Positions 6,918-15,811 of a stretch of DNA of 64,000 bases are shown one piece after another. The stretch spans positions 1 to 64,000 of the forward strand of contig JADZAS010000021.1 in the NCBI GenBank assembly GCA_020852515.1, given 5' to 3'. The notes beneath the pieces were generated by a model. The model was given only the letters and a program-made list of their open reading frames with translations. It did no database searches and was not told where the DNA came from. The DNA is from Phycisphaerales bacterium (lineage in GTDB: Bacteria > Planctomycetota > Phycisphaerae > Phycisphaerales > UBA5793). Position numbers and translations under genes: made by a program. Position 1 is the stretch's first letter. Each line of letters opens with the position of its first letter.

Positions 6918-8363
6918 ATGAGCCCGACCGATCCCTCCGCAACCTTCAACCTGATCGAGGCGCGTTGGATTCCCGTCCTTCGGACCAACGGCCAGTTCGA
7001 GCGGGTGGGTATTCGCATGGCACTGATGGAGGCGGGATCGATTCGCCAGATTGCGGCGAGCAACCCGATGGACAACGTGTCGCTGCTGCGGTTCCTGCTT
7101 GCGGTGCTGCTGTGGTGCCGGCCGGGGCTCGATGAGGCGGAGCGGCGCGGGCTGGACGGGGCGACGAGAATCCCCGAGGGCTGGCTGAAAAAACTCGTGG
7201 GGCAGCAGCCGGAGCCGGCATTCAATCTGCTCGGCGACGGAGTTCGGTTTTACCAGGATTCATCGCTGAAGGGCAAGGAACCTCGGCCGATCGCAGATCT
7301 ACTCGGGGAGTTTCCGGGCGCGGACTCTGTCAACCACATGCGTCATGTCGTGCATGACGGTTCCTACGGCTTCTGTCCAGCGTGTTGTGCGCTCGGGATT
7401 CTGCGACTGTCCGTATGGGCGCCCGCGAATCGCTTCTACCCGGCCTCGGTCAACCCAAGTTCTGCCGCATATGCGGTCGTAGAGGGAAAGGACCTTCTTA
7501 CGACCATGATCGTTAACCTACCGCATGACGCGACTCATTCCGGTGAGGCGCCGTGGCTAACGGACCAACCCCCAGATCCCCAGGGCGCTATAGCCTGCTT
7601 GGCGTGGCGACCTCGCAGGCTGTGGCTGAATGTCGCGGACGGGCGAGGAGCATGCGCCAACTGTGGCCAACCCGGAGTGCTGGTCGAGAGTCTGTGCAAC
7701 GACGGGGGCTGGCCTACGCCGAAGACGGAGGGCCGGTTGAAGAAGTTCTGGGAACTCGATCCTCACCTTCTGATTGACGGCGAACCGGCATCGCTGCCGG
7801 GCTTAGGGGCGAGCGCTGCGGTTCACGCTTCGCGATTCTGGCGCGATGCCGTCCGATTGAGCGCTGGCCTGAAGGGCCGAGTCGTAGCGGTCGGTCCCGT
7901 CGTCAACAAGTTCGTCTTTCAGGACGCTGCCCGTGTCGTTTTCCCACGCCTGCGGGCACAGTCGCGCGTTGAATTCAGTCAGAAAGTCAACGAGAAACTG
8001 AGGGGAGTGCTCCGGAAGGCAACACCGAACGCCGACCGCCAACATCCGCAGATGCACGCCGCTGTGACCATGCTGACTCCAGATGCCGAAGCGCGGGTCT
8101 TTGCAGTGCTGCAGGCGCCCGACCCCGGCGCGGACGAAGGATTACTGTTGTTGCACAATGTGTATGGTCCTCTTGTCGAGCGAGTAGTGTCCTCGACTGC
8201 TCGCGGTTCGCCGCTTCGGCGGCGTGAAGCCGTCAGTCGGGCACTGGCCGCTCTTGACCGAGTGCTGCGTACTGCCGCCGCGCGCCCGGCGGGGCAGAAA
8301 AAGTCCGCACCCAACGCGGCCAAGCCGAATCGCTCGCGAAGGAAGAAGGGGGCTGCGTCGTGA
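6918..8363 (+). CDS. cas8e: Type I-E Cascade large subunit Cas8e (Cse1/CasA)
   Basis: Encodes 481 residues. The N-terminus (FNLIEARWIPVLRTNG) is the hallmark of Cse1, which recognises the PAM and helps unwind target DNA at the crRNA 5' end. Two CxxC pairs (C153/C156 and C246/C249) can form the zinc site seen in several Cas8e proteins. An AGGAG ribosome site (6904-6908) precedes the ATG. It is the first gene of the cas operon; cas3, which usually stands just upstream, is absent, and the next genes upstream face away. The stop overlaps cse2 by GTGA. In ordinary I-E systems Cas8e recruits Cas3; here its partner is probably the HNH domain on Cas5e. Confidence 0.93.
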   Translation: MSPTDPSATFNLIEARWIPVLRTNGQFERVGIRMALMEAGSIRQIAASNPMDNVSLLRFLLAVLLWCRPGLDEAERRGLDGATRIPEGWLKKLVGQQPEPAFNLLGDGVRFYQDSSLKGKEPRPIADLLGEFPGADSVNHMRHVVHDGSYGFCPACCALGILRLSVWAPANRFYPASVNPSSAAYAVVEGKDLLTTMIVNLPHDATHSGEAPWLTDQPPDPQGAIACLAWRPRRLWLNVADGRGACANCGQPGVLVESLCNDGGWPTPKTEGRLKKFWELDPHLLIDGEPASLPGLGASAAVHASRFWRDAVRLSAGLKGRVVAVGPVVNKFVFQDAARVVFPRLRAQSRVEFSQKVNEKLRGVLRKATPNADRQHPQMHAAVTMLTPDAEARVFAVLQAPDPGADEGLLLLHNVYGPLVERVVSSTARGSPLRRREAVSRALAALDRVLRTAAARPAGQKKSAPNAAKPNRSRRKKGAAS

Positions 8364-8938
8364 GTCAGGCGACCGCCTTCATCCAGCGTCTCGAAGGGCT
8401 CAAGGCGGGTGAGCGGTCGCGCCTGCGCTCGCTGGCCGGGATGCCGCTCGACGCGCGGCTTGACGGCTTTGACCTGTTCACGGGCCTGTGGTGGCCGCTG
8501 CGCGCGACAAACAAGGCCGCTCCCCGCCGCGAGACGAGCTGGTTGGTCGCCAAACTCCACGGCGCGTTCGGCTCAGCCGTGCCGCACTTCGTGCCGACAG
8601 GCGAGAGGCAAGGGCGGGCGCTCCCTGCGATCCTCGGCGTCTGCGAGCCGTACGACCCGCCAGACTGCAAGGCGCACGAGCGATTCCGGACGCGCTTCGA
8701 TGCCCTGCTCTGCTCGCCTCTGCCCGCGATCGAGCCTCATCTTCGTTGGGCCTTGGATGTGGTCGCCAAGGCGTGCGACGGGCGCGTGCCATACGCGAAT
8801 GGCGTCAAGGGCATCGATTGGGCGAGGTTGCTCGACGACCTTTCCATCTGGGACCGCGGCGAGGCGCACGCACGGCGGCGCGACGTGCGGGATGAATGGG
8901 CCGAGGCGTACCTAGACCGGGTCCGGAACGTTGGCTGA
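8360..8938 (+). CDS. cse2: Type I-E Cascade small subunit Cse2 (CasB/Cas11e)
   Basis: Encodes 192 residues from a GTG that overlaps the cas8e stop. The all-helical small-subunit pattern is visible (GERSRLRSLAGMPLDARLDG near the N-terminus; DWARLLDDLSIWD near the C-terminus, the usual LL..L..w motif). Cse2 forms the belly dimer of Cascade, stabilising the displaced strand. Length is typical. The gene ends 20 bp before cas7e, inside which the cas7e ribosome site lies. Confidence 0.9.
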   Translation: MSQATAFIQRLEGLKAGERSRLRSLAGMPLDARLDGFDLFTGLWWPLRATNKAAPRRETSWLVAKLHGAFGSAVPHFVPTGERQGRALPAILGVCEPYDPPDCKAHERFRTRFDALLCSPLPAIEPHLRWALDVVAKACDGRVPYANGVKGIDWARLLDDLSIWDRGEAHARRRDVRDEWAEAYLDRVRNVG

Positions 8939-8958
8939 TCGACCCCAAGGAGGATGAC

Positions 8959-10131
8959 ATGCTGATCGAAATCCACATGATCCAGAACCACAGCCCCGCG
9001 AACCTCAACCGCGACGACCTCGGCGCGCCCAAGACCTGCCTCTTCGGCGGCGTCACGCGGGCGCGCATCTCCAGCCAGTGCCTCAAGCGCAGCATTCGGC
9101 GGAGCGATCAGTTCGCCGCGGCGCTGGAGCGCGATGGCGGCGTGCGGACGCGCCGATTGATCGAGCAGATCGCCCAAGCCGCGGCAGGGAATGGCAATCA
9201 GCCCGCCGATAAGCACCTCAAGGCCATCCGCAAGGTCTTCGATGATGGCGGCGTCCCCTTGGACAAGGGCGACGGGTACAGATTTGACATTCTCTTCTTC
9301 CTGCCTCAATCCGCCATCAACGAGATGGGCCTTGCCGTGAGGGCCGGAAACGGTGATCTGGGCGAGCAGTTCGCCGGGATCATTGCCAAGTTTGTCAAAA
9401 CGCCGGACATCGCCCTCTGCGGCCGCATGACGGAGTTTGATGCCAAGGGTCCGTTCGCTGATCTGAAGGGCAGGTTTGCCGTCGAGGCCGCGCTCTCCTC
9501 GGCGCATGCCATCTCCACACACGAGGTCGTGAACGAGGTCGATTACTTCACGGCGGCCGACGACATCCCGGGTTCTGACGCCGGCGCTGCGCACGTCAAC
9601 GAATCCGTGTTCAACTCCGCCTGCTTCTACAAGCATTTCTGCATCGACTGGGACCAGCTGCTCACGAACCTCGGCGGAGACGCTGACCTCGCCACGCTGA
9701 CGGTCAGGTGCTTCCTCGAAGCCGCAGCCTCGGCCGTGCCGTCGGGCAAGCAGCACGCCTACGCGGCTTTCAACCACCCCGACGGCATCCTCGTCGAGGT
9801 GAAGGCCGATTCACGCACGCGCGTCAGTTATGCGAATGCCTTCGCGAGGCCCGTCGTCGCGAGCGCGCAGCAGGGCCTGATCGAGGGAAGCATCGCGCGC
9901 CTCGGACAGCATGTCCACGAGATGGTGGAGGGCTACGGCATCGAAGCCGATCGGTTCTGGTTCTCGCCAGGCCGGCGGCACGCCCTGATGTGGGTCGATC
10001 GCAACGAGCAGCGCGAAGCGCACAAGGAGCAGCCGGTCGTGGGCGGTCAGCAGTTTGTGGGCAGGCTCGATGACCTCGTGCAGGGCGTCATGGGCGTGGT
10101 CTCGCGGGCAACGGCAGGAGCCGCGTCGTGA
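8959..10131 (+). CDS. cas7e: Type I-E Cascade backbone subunit Cas7e (Cse4/CasC)
   Basis: Encodes 390 residues. The start is the ATG at 8959, supported by AAGGAGG at 8947-8953 and by the family N-terminus (IEIHMIQNHSPANLNRDDLG); a longer in-frame reading begins inside cse2. The segment GGVTRARISSQCLKRSIRRS is the diagnostic Cas7e RNA-binding region. Six copies normally line the crRNA spacer. Late segments (AYAAFNHPDGILVEVK, SYANAFARPV) also fit. The stop overlaps cas5e by GTGA. Confidence 0.93.
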   Translation: MLIEIHMIQNHSPANLNRDDLGAPKTCLFGGVTRARISSQCLKRSIRRSDQFAAALERDGGVRTRRLIEQIAQAAAGNGNQPADKHLKAIRKVFDDGGVPLDKGDGYRFDILFFLPQSAINEMGLAVRAGNGDLGEQFAGIIAKFVKTPDIALCGRMTEFDAKGPFADLKGRFAVEAALSSAHAISTHEVVNEVDYFTAADDIPGSDAGAAHVNESVFNSACFYKHFCIDWDQLLTNLGGDADLATLTVRCFLEAAASAVPSGKQHAYAAFNHPDGILVEVKADSRTRVSYANAFARPVVASAQQGLIEGSIARLGQHVHEMVEGYGIEADRFWFSPGRRHALMWVDRNEQREAHKEQPVVGGQQFVGRLDDLVQGVMGVVSRATAGAAS

Positions 10132-11252
10132 CCGCGGCAGGAACGAACACGCTCTTCCTGCGCCTCGAAGGCCCGCTCCAGTCATGGGGCGACACGTCCA
10201 AGTTCGTCATCCGGCGGAGCATGGAGGCGCCGACAAAGTCCGGCGTGTTGGGGCTGGTCTGCTGCGCCATGGGCCTATTGCGCGCCAAAGCGCGGGAGCG
10301 GCTTCCGGAACTCAACACGCTGGCCATGGGCGTGCGGATCGACCGCCCCGGCACGCGCTGGTGGGATTATCACACCGTCGGGGCCGACGTCGGCATGACG
10401 ACGGCCGGAGGCGGCATCAAGACCGGCGCCCAGGGCACGCTCATCACGCGCCGCGAGTACCTCGCCGACGCGAGTTTCCTCGTCGCGCTCCGGGGCGAGG
10501 CGGAACTGATCCAGCGCGTCGCCGGTGCGCTGGCCGCGCCGGTCTGGCCCGTGTTCCTGGGCCGAAAGTCATGCCCGCCAGGGCTTCCAGTGCTAGCGAC
10601 TCCGCGCGAGGGCGATGGCTGGCGCAACCCTTCGACGCATGCCTCGCTCGCCGATGCGCTGGCTTCGGTGTCGTGGTCGTCACGCTGCGAGGGCGATCCC
10701 GTGCCCAGGGAGGTTGGGACGCTCATCGAGTGGTGCGGCGACGGAGAGGAGGACATCGCGCCCGAGGATGCCGAAGTCTGGTACGACTCGCCCGTTTCCT
10801 TCGAGCCGCCCGTCCACGAGCCGCGACTTGTGATGCGGGGCACGGTCGCCGTGACGGCCGGGAAGCCGATGCACGACCGCCCCCCGGGACCGGCGCGTCC
10901 TCGCGCCGACTACACCAACGCCGAGTACCGGGCGCGCCGCGCCGCACGGCTCGAATCTGACCACGGCCTGTGCGTCTTCTGCAAGTCGTCCGCCACGACC
11001 GTTCAGCACGTCACATACCGCCGCGCCGGAGGCGACGAAGCGCACGACGACCTGCGCGCCCTCTGCCGCCTCTGCCACGACGCGGTGACCATGATCGAGT
11101 ACGGACATGGAATGGGCCTCGACCGCATCGACCCCTGTGATAAGCGCTGGCGCGACGAGATCCTCCGCACGCGTTCGGAGATTGTGCGATTCCGTTCGCT
11201 GGAGATGCGCCGCCGCCACCTTGCCTCGCAGGCGCCGGAGGAGGTCGAGTGA
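10128..11252 (+). CDS. cas5e-HNH: Cas5e fused to a C-terminal HNH endonuclease domain (Cas5-HNH)
   Basis: Encodes 374 residues, about 130-150 more than a normal Cas5e. Residues 1-245 are Cas5e: LFLRLEGPLQSWG and PTKSGVLGLVCCAMG are its signature, binding the crRNA 5' handle. A Pro/Arg-rich linker (246-262) leads to an HNH domain: C282xxC285, H294 in VQHVTYRRAGG, D307/D308 in the asparagine position (HDDL), then C313xxC316-H317. The four cysteines are the structural zinc set; H294 and H317 fit the ββα-metal active site. A basic helical tail (330-374) follows. The reading frame is continuous, starts GTGA-coupled to cas7e and ends GTGA-coupled to cas6e. With no cas3 in the locus, the HNH domain is the likely effector nuclease of Cascade. 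Confidence 0.93.
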   Translation: MTAAGTNTLFLRLEGPLQSWGDTSKFVIRRSMEAPTKSGVLGLVCCAMGLLRAKARERLPELNTLAMGVRIDRPGTRWWDYHTVGADVGMTTAGGGIKTGAQGTLITRREYLADASFLVALRGEAELIQRVAGALAAPVWPVFLGRKSCPPGLPVLATPREGDGWRNPSTHASLADALASVSWSSRCEGDPVPREVGTLIEWCGDGEEDIAPEDAEVWYDSPVSFEPPVHEPRLVMRGTVAVTAGKPMHDRPPGPARPRADYTNAEYRARRAARLESDHGLCVFCKSSATTVQHVTYRRAGGDEAHDDLRALCRLCHDAVTMIEYGHGMGLDRIDPCDKRWRDEILRTRSEIVRFRSLEMRRRHLASQAPEEVE

Positions 11253-11986
11253 GCATGTTCATCTCCTGTCTCTTGGTTGACACCGGCGCCAACGTGGACC
11301 GCCCGCGCCCGGGTCGGCTCTGGCTCAGGAACGTGTACCGGGTGCATCAGCGGCTGTGCATGGGGTTCCCGACTGCGGTGAGGTTCGGCGCTGACGCGGA
11401 TTTCCTACTTCCGTTCAAGCCCGACGATTTCGGCCCCGGGCACGTCCGCGTGCCGAGAACGCGGCAGGCGGGATTCCTGTTCCGAGTCGATCCTCTCCAG
11501 CGCGGCCGCGCGGTGATCCTCGTGCAGTCGGCTGATGAGCCGGATTGGGGCTACGCGTTCCGCAACGCGGGACACCTGCTCGCCGCCGACCCCGCGGTGC
11601 GGGCGTGGGACCCGTCGTTCGCGGCGGGAGAGCGATGGCGCTTCCGCCTCCGCGCAAACGCGGTCCGCCGCATCGCGCCGGTGGAGCCGGGCCGCGACGG
11701 ACCACGCGTGCCGGTGCCTCCCACGGAGGAGCGCCTGCGGGAGTGGCTGGTGCGCCGCGCATCTCGCGCCGGCTTCGGTTTGGAGGCGCTCGAAGCGATG
11801 GTCCCGGGCTACGTCTACATGAGCAAGTCGGTGATGCGCGGCTCGGGATTGAGGTTGCGTTCGGTATTGTACGAGGGGACGTTGCGAATCGTGGATCCGG
11901 GCGCTCTCTCGAGCGCTCTCGCCTCCGGAATCGGCCCCGCCAAAGCCTTCGGCTTCGGCCTGCTGTCGATCGCTCCAGTCCGATAG
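11249..11986 (+). CDS. cas6e: CRISPR pre-crRNA endoribonuclease Cas6e (Cse3/CasE)
   Basis: Encodes 245 residues from the GTG that overlaps the cas5e-HNH stop; an ATG two codons later is an alternative. The segment VYRVHQRLCMGFP holds the catalytic histidine (H33; equivalent to the HQ.L motif of E. coli Cas6e), and the C-terminal glycine-rich loop GIGPAKAFGFGLLSIAP (from 227) is the family signature. It should cleave the repeat hairpin and keep the 3' handle. It is the last gene of the Cascade block; 104 bp then separate it from cas1. Confidence 0.92.
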   Translation: MSMFISCLLVDTGANVDRPRPGRLWLRNVYRVHQRLCMGFPTAVRFGADADFLLPFKPDDFGPGHVRVPRTRQAGFLFRVDPLQRGRAVILVQSADEPDWGYAFRNAGHLLAADPAVRAWDPSFAAGERWRFRLRANAVRRIAPVEPGRDGPRVPVPPTEERLREWLVRRASRAGFGLEALEAMVPGYVYMSKSVMRGSGLRLRSVLYEGTLRIVDPGALSSALASGIGPAKAFGFGLLSIAPVR

Positions 11987-12090
11987 ATCATCAGACCCAC
12001 GAAACTCCCCTCCAAAAGGGGCCGATCTTTGACAAGTGAATACCTTGGCGGTTCGTCGGCACCGGTTTCGCCTGGCAAGGAGCACTCGGC
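11987..12090 (+). other. Intergenic gap between cas6e and cas1
   Basis: The 104 bp include a short CCCC/GGGG hairpin (12007-12021) and a TTGACA box at 12029-12034, but I see no convincing -10 box at the right distance. The adaptation genes may therefore have a separate weak promoter or simply be read through from cas8e. Confidence 0.3.
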
Positions 12091-13044
12091 ATGAAGACGA
12101 GCCTCCACGAGATCGGTCGATTCGACGATCGCATGTCCTTCCTGTATGTCGATCGCGCGATCATTCGGCACACCAGCAACGCCATCGCGATCCACGAGTT
12201 TGACGGCGTCACCGATGTGCCCATCAGTTCAATTGCAACGCTCATGCTCGGGCCCGGAACCAAGATCACCCACGAGGCGATCAAGGCGCTTGCCGACAAC
12301 AACTGCCTCGTCATCTGGGCTGGTGAGTTTGGCATTCGCTTCTATGCATGCGGGATGGGCGGTAGCCGGCACAGCCGGAATCTGCTTCGCCAGGCGGCGC
12401 TGGCACTCGATGAACGGACCCGCCTTCAGGTCGTCGTGCGGATGTACCTGCGCCGCTTCGCAGACGATGCGATCGATCCCGAGATCACGCTTCAGCAGCT
12501 CCGCGGCAAGGAGGGCTTCCGCGTGCGCCAGGCATACGCGGACGCGTCGAAAGCGACAGGCGTGCCGTGGGATGGGCGCAACTACGCTCGCAAGGACTGG
12601 TACGCAGGCGATCCCGTGAATCGCGCCCTCTCGGCCGCCAACGCGTGCCTGTATGGCCTGGTGCATGCGGCGATCATCTCCGCAGGGTACTCGCCCGCGA
12701 TCGGCTTCATCCACACCGGCAAGCAACTCTCGTTCGTCTACGACATCGCTGATCTCTACAAGGTGGAACTGACGATACCGCTCGCCTTCGAGATGGCCGG
12801 CCGTCATACTCAGAACATGGAGCGTGAGATTCGCACCGAAGCAAGGCGCAGATTCCACCGAGCGAAACTCCTCCAGCAGATCCTGCCGGACATCCGTCAC
12901 TGCCTCGACGTGAAGGCAGAGGAACAGGATGAATTCGCCGACGACCCCGCGCTTCCGGCAGGGCTGTGGGAGCCTGAGTCGTTCACATCAGAAACTCCCA
13001 TCGGGCAGATACTCGGGCTTCACCATGGAGACGATGCCGCATGA
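12091..13044 (+). CDS. cas1: CRISPR integrase Cas1 (type I-E)
   Basis: Encodes 317 residues. Metal-binding residues fall at the same numbers as in E. coli Cas1: E141 (GKEGFRVRQAY), H208 (IGFIHTGKQ), D218 and D221 (YDIADLYK). The start MKTSLHEIGRFDDR is typical of the I-E group. With Cas2 it inserts new spacers at the leader end of the array. It overlaps cas2 by ATGA. All active-site residues are present, so adaptation should work. Confidence 0.95.
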   Translation: MKTSLHEIGRFDDRMSFLYVDRAIIRHTSNAIAIHEFDGVTDVPISSIATLMLGPGTKITHEAIKALADNNCLVIWAGEFGIRFYACGMGGSRHSRNLLRQAALALDERTRLQVVVRMYLRRFADDAIDPEITLQQLRGKEGFRVRQAYADASKATGVPWDGRNYARKDWYAGDPVNRALSAANACLYGLVHAAIISAGYSPAIGFIHTGKQLSFVYDIADLYKVELTIPLAFEMAGRHTQNMEREIRTEARRRFHRAKLLQQILPDIRHCLDVKAEEQDEFADDPALPAGLWEPESFTSETPIGQILGLHHGDDAA

Positions 13045-13328
13045 TGGTCCTGATCCTTCACAAGATCCGCCCCGGCGTTCGAGGCCGATTGACCCGGTGG
13101 CTAATCCAGCCGCAGTCCAATGTGTACGTCGGCCATCCCTCCGCCCGCATCCGCGAGGTGATCTGGAAGCACATCTGCGATGAGATCGACACCAGAGGTG
13201 GTTCGGCAGTCCTGATCCACACAGATCCGAGCGAGCAAGGCTACAGGATCGCGACTCGCGGCGAGACGCCCAAGACCACGCGAGACTTCGATGGCCTGAT
13301 CCTCCCAAAAGCCGCGAAAGCACGCTAG
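13041..13328 (+). CDS. cas2: CRISPR adaptation protein Cas2 (type I-E, CasF/ygbF type)
   Basis: Encodes 95 residues, normal for Cas2e. The segments RGRLTRWLIQPQSNVYVGHP and AVLIHTDPSEQGYRIATRG are the I-E Cas2 signatures. The start overlaps the cas1 stop (ATGA). The stop codon ends only 8 bp before the first CRISPR repeat, so any leader sequence must lie largely inside this coding region. Confidence 0.94.
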   Translation: MMVLILHKIRPGVRGRLTRWLIQPQSNVYVGHPSARIREVIWKHICDEIDTRGGSAVLIHTDPSEQGYRIATRGETPKTTRDFDGLILPKAAKAR

Positions 13329-13336
13329 TATTCAGT

Positions 13337-15382
13337 GATGTCCCCACGCACGTGGGGGTGAACCGGTCGGCAAGCAGGCGGCATTGAAGGCGATCGCGAT
13401 GTCCCCACGCACGTGGGGGTGAACCGGGGACGATCAGGCTGTTTGCGCGCGAGAGCGAGATGTCCCCACGCACGTGGGGGTGAACCGATCGCGACGCAGG
13501 CGATCGGCGATGTGGTGCGGATGTCCCCACGCACGTGGGGGTGAACCGTACAACGGCAACTTCTCCGTCGGCGCTTCGAGATGTCCCCACGCACGTGGGG
13601 GTGAACCGCGGCGCTCCATGAACTTGATCATGAGCCGCTGCGATGTCCCCACGCACGTGGGGGTGAACCGTGATCGAAGTACCGCGCGTGCGCTTCGGCG
13701 ATGATGTCCCCACGCACGTGGGGGTGAACCAGAATGAGCATGAACACATCCGGCCACGCCGGCCGATGTCCCCACGCACGTGGGGGTGAACCGTCGGCGA
13801 TCATGCGGCGCGGCGTGTCGTTCTCGATGTCCCCACGCACGTGGGGGTGAACCGTCCGCCTGGGGCGTCGCGTGGACGGTGACTGAGATGTCCCCACGCA
13901 CGTGGGGGTGAACCGGTGTGCTGCGGGCAGAGGGCCATCACGGCGAAGATGTCCCCACGCACGTGGGGGTGAACCGGCCGCCTACAAAGAGGACGGCAGC
14001 GTGTCCGTGATGTCCCCACGCACGTGGGGGTGAACCGGAGGCCCCCGATGCCGAGTGACGCAGCGATGAGATGTCCCCACGCACGTGGGGGTGAACCGAG
14101 GTTGACGACCTCGAGGGCCCCGTAGCCCCAGATGTCCCCACGCACGTGGGGGTGAACCGGCATCATCGAGCGGCCGCTCGAGCGACCACGGGATGTCCCC
14201 ACGCACGTGGGGGTGAACCGATCGAAGCGCTCGGGGCCCGGCGGGCGGTGTTGATGTCCCCACGCACGTGGGGGTGAACCGTACGCGCATCTCGTCGAGT
14301 TCGGCACGGCCCCGATGTCCCCACGCACGTGGGGGTGAACCGCCATCCTCGACGACCCGCGTTTCCGCCGCGCGGATGTCCCCACGCACGTGGGGGTGAA
14401 CCGAGCGCGTCCGCCTCGGCCTGGCTGTCCGGGGCCGATGTCCCCACGCACGTGGGGGTGAACCGGCGCATGGACGCGTGGCCATCAGTTTACAGAAGAT
14501 GTCCCCACGCACGTGGGGGTGAACCGGACGAGACGACGGTGATTCGTCAGCCGCGCACGATGTCCCCACGCACGTGGGGGTGAACCGTCTCGCCAGGAGT
14601 GCGTCAACGATCTGCACGGGATGTCCCCACGCACGTGGGGGTGAACCGAACGGCTCGGCTCGCGCAAGGTGGACGAGATCGATGTCCCCACGCACGTGGG
14701 GGTGAACCGTTGAACCGCAGGCTGCCCCAACGGACGCGAATGATGTCCCCACGCACGTGGGGGTGAACCGTTCTGGGTCCAGGTCATCAACGGCAAGGTG
14801 GTGATGTCCCCATGCACGTGGGGGTGAACCGTTCTGGGTCCAGGTCATCAACGGCAAGGTGGTGATGTCCCCACGCGCGTGGGGGTGAACCGTGGGCCTC
14901 GCTGTACGGCGCAGTCGGGACGGTGATGTCCCCACGCACGTGGGGGTGAACCGTATGAGCAAGCCACCGTCTCAATCACCGTAGAGGATGTCCCCACGCA
15001 CGTGGGGGTGAACCATCCTCACGCACCGGCCGGATGAACTCGTCGATGATTTCCCCACGCACGTGGGGGTGAACCGTACCTCGCAATCTTCGGCGACAGC
15101 ATCCTCAAGATTTCCCCACGCACGTGGGGGTGAACCGGTGTATGCCTTCCCGTGGTAAGATTCATTCAGAGATTTCCCCACGCACGTGGGGGTGAACCGA
15201 TCGCCACGCTGTCGGCGTCGAGGCTCGGGTTGATTTCCCCACGCACGTGGGGGTGAACCGACATCGGCGGTGTAGTGGAGCGTGTGGGGGTGAGATTTCC
15301 CCACGCACGTGGGGGTGAACCGCCAGGCCGAACCAGTCCCTAGTGCCTGTGAGGATTTCCCCACGCACGTGGGGGGAGAACC
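13337..15382 (+). CRISPR. Type I-E CRISPR array, 34 repeats / 33 spacers
   Basis: By hand count there are 34 copies of a 29-bp repeat with mostly 32-bp spacers (31-33), period about 61. The repeat starts GATG, has a hairpin CCCCAC-GCAC-GTGGGG and ends GTGAACCG, the I-E layout, so crRNA is read on the plus strand, in line with the cas operon. Repeats 1-28 begin GATGTCC; repeats 29-34 (from 15048) begin GATTTCC, and the last (15354) is degenerate at its 3' end, marking the distal end. Copies at 14803 and 14864 have single-base changes in the loop region. The spacers before these two copies are identical to each other. Confidence 0.97.
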
Positions 15383-15406
15383 CGGCCGAGCGCATCCCTC
15401 GCGCCA

Positions 15407-15811
15407 TCAACTCGACCGGAATCCTTGTGCAGTTCCTCGCCACGCACTGCGCTGAGCAGCCCAAGTTGGCACTTGCAGAACCGGCCGGACCTCACGCTCT
15501 GTGATCGGGTCGCGCCCCTCCGTCACCTCCGGCAGGTGCAATATCTCCTCCTGAATGTCCGGCGCCAGGTTGAGCAGGTTCATAATCTGCGTCATCCGCG
15601 GCTGGGTGACGTGGGCGAGGCGGGCGAGTTCGGACTGATTGGCGACGACGCCGTCCTGGATCAACTGGTCGAAGCGGATCGCTAGAGCCATCAGTTTGGA
15701 GATGCGCGGGATGCGGCCCTTCGGCGCCGACTTCGACGGCGCCGGGCCGGCGATGGCGCGCTTGCGGTTGCCCTTGACGGCGAAGTGAATCTCGCGAGTG
15801 ACCGTGGTCAT
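15407..15811 (-). CDS. Small HTH protein coupled to the serine recombinase
   Basis: Encodes 134 residues. A helix-turn-helix of the ParB/KorB-like kind is visible (NQSELARLAHVTQPRMTQIM, then NLLNLAPDIQEEIL), with a basic N-terminal region. Small proteins of this type are often encoded directly after large serine recombinases in integrative elements; a role in DNA binding or recombination directionality is possible but unproven. Its ATG overlaps the recombinase stop (ATGA), so it is translated from the same message. Confidence 0.7.
   Translation of the reverse strand: MTTVTREIHFAVKGNRKRAIAGPAPSKSAPKGRIPRISKLMALAIRFDQLIQDGVVANQSELARLAHVTQPRMTQIMNLLNLAPDIQEEILHLPEVTEGRDPITEREVRPVLQVPTWAAQRSAWRGTAQGFRSS

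Noticed and set aside
13325-15364. Repetitive proteins with GSPPRAWGH / RFTPTCVGTS units on the minus strand
   Set aside because: They are translations of CRISPR repeats, not genes.
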